A stretch of 7,047 nt of DNA from JBCDHN01 sp964351855 (GTDB lineage Bacteria > Verrucomicrobiota > Verrucomicrobiia > Verrucomicrobiales > DEV007). The notes under the pieces were generated by a model. It ran no database searches. It worked only from the letters and a program-made list of their open reading frames with translations, and was not told the origin of the DNA. Positions 1 to 6,664 of this stretch are shown here, piece by piece; position 1 is the first letter of the stretch; each line of letters opens with the position of its first letter. Position numbers and translations under genes: made by a program. The stretch is from contig CAYGQD010000301.1 in the NCBI GenBank assembly GCA_964351855.1, positions 1 to 7,047 on the forward strand, in the 5' to 3' direction.

Positions 1-1681
1 GATTCAGCCAACTATCCAGGAAGCCGTTCACAAATTCCTCGGCGCGATCATCGCTGAGAAGGCGGAGCGTTTGCGCTTTCAGGTTCTTGGGGACGGGGGG
101 GCGGAAGGGGCCGCGAGACGGACGGCGAGGAAGGATCGCGCCGGTCTCTGCTTTCCAAGCCAGTTCTTCATCCGGTGGTGCGCTCCAGAGCGCGTAGGAC
201 AGGCGGGTGGCGAGGTCGTAAGGACCTAGCTTCGCCTGTGCTTCATCGGTCACTTCACTGAGGTAAAGAAAGGAGGGCGAGCAGAGGATCATTTTGAGCG
301 TATCGAGAGCGGCCTTCCGTGGAGTCGCTTCTTCGCCGATCCGTAAATCGTAGATTCGCTGAATCCGCTCGCGATCTTCCGGAACCAAGGGCCGACGATA
401 GGCGCGCTCCGCAAAGGCATAGAGCTGCTCCAGGGCACGATCAGCCTGGAAACCGCCCTCTCCAAACACCGCGATCTCTTCCGCGCTTCCACCTGCTTCC
501 GGGAGTGGGCCGCGAATCTTGATTTCACCGATGCGAATGTGAGGGAGCTTGCCTTCCTCCAAAATCAAGGCTCGGCCGACCAACGCTCTGGAAACCGGTT
601 TGGTGAATTCGTCTTTGTAGCGGCGATTGATCTCAATGACGGAGGCTCGCGACTCATAGGGGCCGTTCGGGAAAATGAAGCGTGGGGTTTGGCCCGCTTC
701 CAGCCATACCCGAAACGTGAGCCACTCCGGTTTCTGATCCGGCACCGTGGTCTGGGCAAGGATAGGCTCGATCGCTTGCGGGTAATGGATGTGGCCCTTG
801 GTGATATCTCCGGGCACCACGGCAAGCTGAAACGGCTCGGAGAAGTCGATCTTGAAGATCTTCGGGTCGTAATGGGTATCGCGGTGGAGAGCCTGCGCGT
901 GGACCTTAATATCATAAAGGCCAGAGACGGGGACGCCGTCGAGGAAGTCTTCGATATGCCCATACCCACCTTGTCGGGTATCCGTATTCGGCTGTTCGTA
1001 GAGACAAAGGTATTCGAAGTTGAACGCCTGCTTATGGGAACCGGTGAGTTCTTCGTATTGGACGAAGTTCTTCGTGAAGTGCCAGTCCTGCGGTTCCGTC
1101 TCTGGTATCCCGAGTCGCGCTTCGACCAGGCGATGGGCGGCCTGAAAATACTGGTCGAGGAGAAAACCGGACGTGATCAGCGAGGTCCCGATCGTATCAA
1201 TATGGCGACTGGTTTTCTCCTTCGGGAAATCCGCCGTCAGTCCCAGGGTATCGACCCGGCGACCAAAGAGCGCTTCGAGCGTGTTCTCATATTCTCGGTT
1301 CGAGAGCCGCCGCATCACCGTCCGTCCGCCGGAGCTTTCGAACGTCCCCTTGGCCGAAGCGATGTTCTGCCGCAGCGCCCGAATCACCGCGAGCCGTTCC
1401 TCATCGCTCGGCTGATCGGAATCCTTCGGCGGCATCTCTTTCAGGGTAACCTGATCGATGATGTCCTTCGCCGTGATCAAATCCGGCACGCTCTGGAGCG
1501 GGAGATCGAAGGCTTCGAAGTCCCGGTCGCCTTTTTGCACGTCCGAATCATGGCACTCCAGACAATAGCGATCGACGAAGGCAAACACGGTGCGCTCGTG
1601 TTCCAGGTCATCGCTATAACCGGGGCCGATGCTCCATGCGACGATCACCGCCACAGCCATCCAACGAACGTTGCGGAACAT
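1..1681 (-). CDS. DUF1592-type cytochrome c protein (DUF1587/DUF1595/DUF1592), C-terminus beyond left edge
   Basis: The reverse strand is open from an ATG at 1681 to the window edge, giving 560 residues without a stop. Residues 1-23 look like a Sec signal: a basic start, then a hydrophobic stretch ending near PGYS. C40-L-E-C43-H44 is a heme-c motif, followed by KGD (50-52) and M83-P-P, the usual axial-methionine region of planctomycete-type cytochromes. Residues 124-180 match DUF1587 (RRLSNREYENTLEALFG). Residues 417-475 match DUF1595 (FAERAYRRPLVPED, then ILCSPSFLYLS). Residues 486 onward match the start of DUF1592 (YDLATRLSYALWS, then PPDEEL). The DUF1588 and DUF1585 domains usual in this family would lie beyond the edge. 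Residues 195-400 match nothing I recognise. The gene starts 5 nt after the DUF1552 stop with no clear Shine-Dalgarno, so translational coupling is likely. It is predicted to be a periplasmic or surface heme protein. The substrate is unknown and I infer no reaction. Confidence 0.9.
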   Translation of the reverse strand, partial: MFRNVRWMAVAVIVAWSIGPGYSDDLEHERTVFAFVDRYCLECHDSDVQKGDRDFEAFDLPLQSVPDLITAKDIIDQVTLKEMPPKDSDQPSDEERLAVIRALRQNIASAKGTFESSGGRTVMRRLSNREYENTLEALFGRRVDTLGLTADFPKEKTSRHIDTIGTSLITSGFLLDQYFQAAHRLVEARLGIPETEPQDWHFTKNFVQYEELTGSHKQAFNFEYLCLYEQPNTDTRQGGYGHIEDFLDGVPVSGLYDIKVHAQALHRDTHYDPKIFKIDFSEPFQLAVVPGDITKGHIHYPQAIEPILAQTTVPDQKPEWLTFRVWLEAGQTPRFIFPNGPYESRASVIEINRRYKDEFTKPVSRALVGRALILEEGKLPHIRIGEIKIRGPLPEAGGSAEEIAVFGEGGFQADRALEQLYAFAERAYRRPLVPEDRERIQRIYDLRIGEEATPRKAALDTLKMILCSPSFLYLSEVTDEAQAKLGPYDLATRLSYALWSAPPDEELAWKAETGAILPRRPSRGPFRPPVPKNLKAQTLRLLSDDRAEEFVNGFLDSWLN

Positions 1682-1686
1682 CAGAA

Positions 1687-2976
1687 TTAAGCGAACGTTC
1701 CCGTGCTGGTGCCAAACGCTTCTGCCTCGATCCCCATGCGCTGGATAATATCCAGGTAAAGATTACAGAGCGGCACCTTGGCGGATCCGCTGCCAGGCAC
1801 TTTCTTGAACTCGCCATGCTGGTAGCCGCCACCCGCCAGGACGATCGGTAGGTCGGAGTTCGTGTGCGAATTCCCGTTCCCCATACCGCTCCCGAAAAGC
1901 ACCGCCGTGGAGTCGAGCAGCGATTGATCGCCGTCTTGCAGTTCGGACAGCCGGGTGAGGAATTTGCCGAACTCCTTGATCTGATACTTCTCCAAGGTGA
2001 TCAGGTGAGCGATGGATTCCTCGTCATTCCCGTGATGGGAGAGCCCGTGGTAAGACTTGTTGATCCCCAGGTTCTGAGGCAGGAAGCATCCGCCAATCTC
2101 CAGCGTCGCGACGCGGGTCGAATCCGTCTGCAACGCCAGGGCAATCAACTCATAGAGCATCGGGAGATCTTCGACCGTGTTCGTGTTGGACGGAGCGTCG
2201 AAGGGAGCTTCGGGCTTGGGTCGATCCGTCCACCGCTCCCGCAGTTCTAGCCGCTTCTCCACATCCCGAATCGCGGTGAAGTATTCGTCCAGCTTCGCTT
2301 TGTCCTCGTGATTGACGCGGCGGGAAAGGGTCTTCGCTTCTTCCATCGTGGAATCGAGGATCGAGTTTTGGAGCCGATTCTCTTCGATGCGCTGGAGTCG
2401 GCGCTCCTTGGATTCGCTCACGAACAGCTTCTCAAAGAGCTCCGCCGGGCCCGTGATCGGTGGCACCCGGATCCCGGACTTCGTCCAGGCAATTTGGCAT
2501 CCGCCGTGAATTCCACCCTCAGATCCCACCGTGAGCGAGGGAAACCGCGTCTCAAACCCGACCTCATCAGCAATGAATTGATCGATTGAAACATTTCCGT
2601 CGGGACGATTCTGAGCCTCTGAGTTCAGGACCCCGGAAAGGAAGGAATGCACTGAGAAGTGACCGCCCTTAATCCCGTGATCGAGACCGCGATAGAGGGT
2701 CATGTGCTTGCGGTTTGCCTGAAGGGATTCGAGCAGCGGCGTCTTTTCCCAGGATTTGCCAGGCGTCTCCGGGAACCAGGATTTCTGTTGGAAGCCGAGC
2801 AAATTCCCCACGGCCACCAAGCGTCGCGCTTCGGCCCCGGCGCCTCTCGCAGCTTGAACTGCGGCGTTTCCGTCTCCAGAACTCGCCATGAGCGAGGGAA
2901 GACCGGGAAGAGCCAGGGTCGCGCCAACGGTTCGCAAAACGAAACGTCGTCGGGAGAGAGAAGGATCAGCGTTCAT
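1687..2976 (-). CDS. DUF1552 (HxxSHH family) protein, Tat-exported
   Basis: This is a complete 429-residue protein. The N-terminus carries a twin-arginine signal: SRRRFVL at residues 8-14, then a hydrophobic stretch (about 16-33) ending near LMASS. Residues 310-315 read HGLSHH, the signature that names the DUF1552 family (Pfam HXXSHH). A later glycine-rich segment (FGSGMGNGNSHTNSDLP, about 361-377) precedes a hydrophobic strand, as in alkaline-phosphatase-like DUF1501/DUF1552 proteins. Its biochemical activity is not established. Genes of this family are typically found beside DUF1592-type cytochrome genes, and here the cytochrome gene follows after 5 nt, so the two probably form one operon. 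I chose the ATG at 2976 because the Tat signal begins just after it. A GTG at 3066 would add 30 residues in front of the signal and hide it. The ATG is preceded by a pyrimidine-rich stretch with no Shine-Dalgarno. Confidence 0.93.
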   Translation of the reverse strand: MNADPSLSRRRFVLRTVGATLALPGLPSLMASSGDGNAAVQAARGAGAEARRLVAVGNLLGFQQKSWFPETPGKSWEKTPLLESLQANRKHMTLYRGLDHGIKGGHFSVHSFLSGVLNSEAQNRPDGNVSIDQFIADEVGFETRFPSLTVGSEGGIHGGCQIAWTKSGIRVPPITGPAELFEKLFVSESKERRLQRIEENRLQNSILDSTMEEAKTLSRRVNHEDKAKLDEYFTAIRDVEKRLELRERWTDRPKPEAPFDAPSNTNTVEDLPMLYELIALALQTDSTRVATLEIGGCFLPQNLGINKSYHGLSHHGNDEESIAHLITLEKYQIKEFGKFLTRLSELQDGDQSLLDSTAVLFGSGMGNGNSHTNSDLPIVLAGGGYQHGEFKKVPGSGSAKVPLCNLYLDIIQRMGIEAEAFGTSTGTFA

Positions 2977-3264
2977 GGGGAAGATTACGGAAGATGGTGG
3001 AAAAAGGAGGCAGGATTCGGAAGGCGGCGCCGCGAATCCCGAGTGGCGGGAGAAACGCAAAGGCACCTACCCGCAATTGACAGCCGAATCCGTCAAAAAG
3101 CTCAAAAAAACTTGGAGATGGCTCGGAGGATTGCCCTAGTCGGAGCACGAATACGTTTCGCTTCCACGAATTTTAGGAATGGGCACGAATCGTGATTCTC
3201 CGAATTCCGCCCCGGCAACCTTTAGGCAGTGTCAGGTTGACCGTGGCGTGGTGGTAACCGATTC
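2977..3264. promoter_or_regulatory. Divergent intergenic region between the DUF1552 gene and rnr
   Basis: This 288-nt gap separates two divergent starts, so promoters for both directions are expected here. None is convincing. A TTGACA at 3077-3082 (plus strand) and a TTGACG at 3096-3091 (minus strand) form a dyad TTGAC-N10-GTCAA at 3077-3096 and could be opposed -35 boxes, but neither has a good -10 at 16-18 nt. A-rich DNA (3094-3110) lies beside them. CACGAAT repeats (3146-3194) lie nearer to rnr. No reading frame in the gap resembles a known protein. Assigning regulation to this region is inference from position. Confidence 0.5.
3146..3194. repeat. Three CACGAAT heptamers at 19-nt period, the last forming a palindrome
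   Basis: CACGAAT occurs at 3146-3152, 3165-3171 and 3184-3190, so consecutive starts are exactly 19 nt apart. The third copy extends into an 11-nt palindrome, CACGAATCGTG (3184-3194). A reverse-oriented copy (ATTCGTG) sits at 3261-3267 and overlaps the rnr start codon. The 12-nt spacers between copies are not alike. This could be an operator array or the eroded remains of a dispersed intergenic repeat. The sequence alone does not decide between them. Confidence 0.5.
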
Positions 3265-5511
3265 GTGACGGTGGACCATGATTCTCCTATCGAGGCGCGG
3301 ATCCTGGAAGTGTTCCAGGCTCCCAAAGCCCAACCGATGACGAAGTCCGAACTGGCGCGGGTTCTGCACGTGCCGCCGAAGGAACGCGCCGAGCTGCGGG
3401 AAGCGGTGCGGGCGCTGGAGGCTTCCGGAAAAATCGAAAAGCTGAAGAAGGGGCGCTACAGCCTGCCGGTGGTGAAGCAGTCCAGCCATCGCACCATCAG
3501 CGGGACGGTCCGCTTCATTGCCCCGGACAAAAGCCGCAACGCCTACATCGAGCTGGACGAAGCCTCGCAGAAAATGCTGCGTGATGACGATCGGGATCGC
3601 CTCTTCATTGCGGCGAAGTTCAGCGGCGTGGCCCTTCCCGGGGATCGCGTCACCGCCACCTTGCACAAGGCCGTGGCGCAGAAGTGGCAGAAGCACGTGA
3701 AGAAGCTGAATCGCCCCGGGGAAACGCGCTGGGAGGCCCGCGTCGCCAAGGTGGAATCGCGCAAGCGCTCACGTTACGTCGGCACGCTCGTCAAAAACCG
3801 CGGGTTTGCCCACGTGATCCCGGACGAAGCTGCTTTTGGCCGAAATATCGATGTTGATCCCCAGAATTTGCCGCCGGGGGCCAAGGACGACTACAAGGTC
3901 CTCTTCCGGATCGATGAATGGGATTCTCAGTTTCAGAATCCGAAAGGCACCGTGGTGAAAGCGCTGGGGCGGGCGGATGACGCCGGGGTGGATATCCTCA
4001 GCATCATTCATTCCTACGGCCTGCCGCTCGAGTTTCCGGATGCGGTGGAGGCAGAAGCGCAGGCCATTTCCAAAACCATCGATGAAGCGGAAATCGACCG
4101 CCGGGAAGATTGGCGCGACCGTGATGTCTTCACGATCGATCCGTTTGACGCGAAAGACTTCGACGATGCCATTTGCGTGACTCGCCTGGAAGATGGCGGT
4201 TGGGAGCTGGGCGTCTTTATTGCGGATGTGGCTCACTATGTTCGCCCCGGATCGCAGCTCGACATCGAAGCGAAGAAGCGCGGAAACAGCGTCTATCTGG
4301 TGGACCGCGTCGTCCCCATGCTCCCGGAAGCCCTCAGCAACGGCATCTGCAGCCTGCGCCCGGACGAGGACCGATTGACCCACGCCGCCATTCTGGATTT
4401 CGACGCCAAGGGTCATCGACGGAAGAAGCGTTTCACCAAGGCCGTCATTTGCAGCAAGCGCCGCTTTTCTTACGAACAAGCCTTCGAACTGATGGGCGAA
4501 GAAGGCGCCAAGCCGAAGGACGAAGCGGAATGGATCGAGCGCCTGCAACGCTGCTGGGAACTGGCCGCCATGCTGCGGAAACTGAGGATGGATCACGGCT
4601 CGCTCGACCTGGATTTTCCCGATGTGAAAGTGATTCTGAACGACGACGGCAAGCCGATCGAGCTCCGCCAGGTTCACTACGACATCTCCCACCAGCTCAT
4701 CGAAGAATTCATGCTCGCGGCCAACGAAGCCGTGGCAGAGTTCACCAAAAACCAGCAAGGCGGCGGCATCTATCGCATCCACGAAGACCCGGATCTCAAC
4801 AAGCTCTACGAATTTCGGGATCTGGCCCGCGCCTACGGCCATCAGGTTGGCGATCTGAGTCTGCGGTCCGAAACCCAGAAGCTGCTCCGTGCGATTCGCG
4901 GCACGCCAGAAGAGCACCCGCTGAAAATCGGCTTTCTGAAGAGCCTGAAACGCGCCGTCTACAGCGAGATGCCGCTGGGCCACTACGGACTCGCCAAGTT
5001 GAATTACACCCACTTCACCAGCCCCATCCGCCGCTACGCGGACCTCGTTGTTCACCGCGTGCTCGAGAAGCTGGCGACCCGGCGTGACGAATCCCCCCGT
5101 CTCCCGCGCAAAGCGGAGCTTGCGGAAATCGCCCAGCATCTCAGCGAGACCGAGCGCACCGCCGCCGACGCCGAAAACGAATCGAAGCTCCTCAAGCAAT
5201 TCGAATACTTCCTCAATATTGCCCGAGGCGAAGACCGCGTCGTCTTCAACGCGGTCATCACCGAAGTTCTCCCTCGCGGCGTCTTCGTCGAGCTGACCGA
5301 CTACTTCATCCGCGGCATGATCCGGCGTGAAGACATCCCCCGGCGCGATTTTTACCTCATGCCCCAGCTCCAGAAGATCACCGACGGAAACGGCGAGACC
5401 ATCGCCCACGCGGGAAGCAAAATTCGCGTCCAGATCCGTCGCGTCAACATCGAGCGCAAGCACCTCGACCTTGTTTTCGCGGACGAGCCAACCGCGCGGT
5501 CGAAACGGTGA
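3265..5511 (+). CDS. rnr: Ribonuclease R (3'-5' exoribonuclease, RNB family)
   Basis: This is a complete 748-residue RNase R, a cytoplasmic processive 3'-5' hydrolytic exoribonuclease that degrades structured RNA in turnover and quality control. Domains in order: an N-terminal winged helix (about 8-67), two cold-shock/OB domains (about 76-135 and 168-235), the RNB catalytic domain (about 280-605), and a C-terminal S1 domain (about 655-738). The active-site segment DPFDAKDFDDA places D292, D298, D300 and D301 at the positions of the four metal-binding aspartates of E. coli RNase R. HFTSPIRRYADLVVHR (583-598) is the conserved RNB signature, and MLPEALSNGICSLRP (352-366) is also family-typical. 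The protein ends about 10 residues after S1, so it lacks the long basic tail of the E. coli enzyme. The start is GTG. An in-frame TGA at 3238-3240 limits extension, and no ATG occurs before residue 25. A weak GGTGGT (3250-3255) could be the ribosome binding site; GTG at 3271 is the alternative start. RNase II is less likely because of the winged helix and the length. Confidence 0.96.
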   Translation: MTVDHDSPIEARILEVFQAPKAQPMTKSELARVLHVPPKERAELREAVRALEASGKIEKLKKGRYSLPVVKQSSHRTISGTVRFIAPDKSRNAYIELDEASQKMLRDDDRDRLFIAAKFSGVALPGDRVTATLHKAVAQKWQKHVKKLNRPGETRWEARVAKVESRKRSRYVGTLVKNRGFAHVIPDEAAFGRNIDVDPQNLPPGAKDDYKVLFRIDEWDSQFQNPKGTVVKALGRADDAGVDILSIIHSYGLPLEFPDAVEAEAQAISKTIDEAEIDRREDWRDRDVFTIDPFDAKDFDDAICVTRLEDGGWELGVFIADVAHYVRPGSQLDIEAKKRGNSVYLVDRVVPMLPEALSNGICSLRPDEDRLTHAAILDFDAKGHRRKKRFTKAVICSKRRFSYEQAFELMGEEGAKPKDEAEWIERLQRCWELAAMLRKLRMDHGSLDLDFPDVKVILNDDGKPIELRQVHYDISHQLIEEFMLAANEAVAEFTKNQQGGGIYRIHEDPDLNKLYEFRDLARAYGHQVGDLSLRSETQKLLRAIRGTPEEHPLKIGFLKSLKRAVYSEMPLGHYGLAKLNYTHFTSPIRRYADLVVHRVLEKLATRRDESPRLPRKAELAEIAQHLSETERTAADAENESKLLKQFEYFLNIARGEDRVVFNAVITEVLPRGVFVELTDYFIRGMIRREDIPRRDFYLMPQLQKITDGNGETIAHAGSKIRVQIRRVNIERKHLDLVFADEPTARSKR

Positions 5512-5530
5512 ACGTAGATAGGGGCACTTC

Positions 5531-5602
5531 GTAAGTTGGACACTGTCCGACCGCGCATGGCTTCGGCCGGATACCGCGGTCGGACAAGAATGTCCAACCT
5601 AC
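5531..5602. repeat. 72-nt imperfect palindrome between convergent genes (REP/MITE-like or hairpin terminator)
   Basis: The left arm is GTTGGACA (5535-5542) plus TGTCCGACCGCG (5544-5555). The right arm is its reverse complement, CGCGGTCGGACA (5575-5586) plus TGTCCAAC (5591-5598). All 20 pairs match, interrupted only by an internal loop of one base (5543) against four (5587-5590). Pairing resumes outside at 5531-5533 with 5600-5602 after one mismatch. The 19-nt tip contains GGC-TTCG-GCC (5559-5568), a cUUCGg tetraloop hairpin. No T-run follows on either strand, so it is not a textbook intrinsic terminator, although its position between the stops of rnr and the DUF1080 gene suits a bidirectional stop or 3'-end protection. 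Its symmetry also suits a dispersed palindromic repeat. The rest of the 159-nt gap (5512-5530 and 5603-5670) shows nothing recognisable. Confidence 0.8.
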
Positions 5603-5670
5603 CTGGGTAAGGCTCGCGTCTGAACCTCGTTACGATGATTTGCGATACCCGGCTCTTGAAACCTGATCGC

Positions 5671-6618
5671 CTATCCGGCTTTCGGGACGATCCAGATATT
5701 GCGGAAGGCGGTGGGGTTTCCGTGACCTTGGAAGTAGATGATGCCTGCTTCCTTTTCCGGGCGACTCCCTCCGGCACCGGTTCCTTTCGGTAACTCGACG
5801 TCATCGTGGATGAGGACGCCGTTTTGGCGGACGGTGATTCTGGCGTTTTGGGTTTTCTCGCCATCCTGGAACCGTGGGGCGGTGAAATCGATATCGTAGG
5901 TCTGCCAACGCAGGGGAGGGAAGGCCATAGGGACGTCGGGGATTTTGAATTTGTAGAAGCTGCCGCACCATTGGTTGTTGCGGGATTTGACCGGGAAAGG
6001 GTTGGCTTCTTCGATGAGGTTGAGGGCGAAGGAATCGAGCACCTGACACTCGTAGTTGTTGTAGATGTAGACGCCGCTATTGCCCCGGTCCTGGCTGCTG
6101 GGGATGGTGGCGGGTTTGAACGGGAGGCGAAATTCGAGGTGCATAGTGAAGTCGCCGATGGGGACCGTGGTTTGGCTGCCGGCCCAGAGGTAGCCATCCC
6201 GGACGTCGCCTTTGAACTGATCGTTGGGCTCGCCGGTAAAGGCAACGGCGGCTCCTTCCGGGGCGGTTTTGCCAAGGGTCGGGCTCTCGCGTTCGACGCG
6301 CTCGAATCCTTCCATCAATTCGCTGAGGGCGTTTCGATCAACGACTTGTGAAACTGCGGGTTCGCCATTCCAACCGGCTCCGGGAAGACCACCCTGGTAG
6401 GTGGTGACGAGAAATTGGCCTTCGTCCATCGCAGCGGCTTGCACACCAACGGCAGCGTCTCCGACTTGGCCGAGGTATTCGCCCTGGATCGTGAAATCCG
6501 GGTGCTCAGTGGCGGCTTTTTCGGGATCGGTCCAGGTTCCTTTGGGAACAGAATCCGCAGCGCAGCTGACGAAGATCAGGGACCACGTGAAGAAAAGGGT
6601 GAGAAAGGGGCATTTCAT
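5671..6618 (-). CDS. DUF1080 (3-keto-disaccharide hydrolase family) protein, secreted, probable lipoprotein
   Basis: This is a complete 315-residue protein. Residues 1-19 form an export signal (MKCPFLTLFF, then SLIFVSC) with a lipobox-like FVS-C19, so lipid anchoring is plausible; plain Sec cleavage near residue 20 is the alternative. Residues about 125-312 match DUF1080 (Pfam PF06439), a concanavalin-like fold: RGNSGVYIYNNYECQVLDSF (178-197) and GIIYFQGHG with FRNIWI (292-310) are the characteristic strands. Some family members hydrolyse 3-keto-glycosides made by Gfo/Idh-type oxidoreductases; many others are untested, so the substrate here is unknown. Residues about 25-110, containing PDFTIQGEYLGQVG, form an extra N-terminal module that I recall as common in PVC-group relatives. 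The gene lies 46 nt downstream of the TonB-C gene on the same strand and converges on rnr. No clear Shine-Dalgarno precedes the ATG; a GGAG lies about 20 nt upstream. Confidence 0.9.
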   Translation of the reverse strand: MKCPFLTLFFTWSLIFVSCAADSVPKGTWTDPEKAATEHPDFTIQGEYLGQVGDAAVGVQAAAMDEGQFLVTTYQGGLPGAGWNGEPAVSQVVDRNALSELMEGFERVERESPTLGKTAPEGAAVAFTGEPNDQFKGDVRDGYLWAGSQTTVPIGDFTMHLEFRLPFKPATIPSSQDRGNSGVYIYNNYECQVLDSFALNLIEEANPFPVKSRNNQWCGSFYKFKIPDVPMAFPPLRWQTYDIDFTAPRFQDGEKTQNARITVRQNGVLIHDDVELPKGTGAGGSRPEKEAGIIYFQGHGNPTAFRNIWIVPKAG

Positions 6619-6664
6619 GGCTCAGGTTTCGTCGTTCTCCGCCGGTGGATCAAGCACAACTGCT

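Noticed and set aside
539..1690. A 383-codon open frame on the plus strand
   Set aside because: It is antisense to the heme-c DUF1592-type gene, whose minus-strand frame carries CxxCH and family motifs. The plus-strand translation resembles nothing.
2977..3066. An upstream GTG start at 3066 for the DUF1552 protein
   Set aside because: It would put 30 residues before the twin-arginine signal. The ATG at 2976 gives a normal Tat leader.
3077..3105. TTGACA as a sigma-70 promoter for rnr
   Set aside because: No acceptable -10 hexamer lies 16-18 nt downstream (GCTCAA at 17), so it is mentioned only as a possibility within the intergenic entry.
3769..5463. A 564-codon open frame on the minus strand opposite rnr
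   Set aside because: It lies wholly antisense to an RNase R gene with intact domains and active-site residues. Its translation has no recognisable motif and is the kind of composition that GC-rich codon use leaves on the opposite strand.
5491..5500. ACCGCGCGGT palindrome at the end of rnr
   Set aside because: Ten bases inside coding sequence in GC-rich DNA; too short and unsupported to call a site.
5352..6275. A 307-codon minus-strand frame spanning the convergent gap
   Set aside because: It overlaps the DUF1080 gene in another frame, runs through the palindrome and into the antisense of rnr, and its Ser/Pro/Arg-rich translation is typical of a shadow frame.
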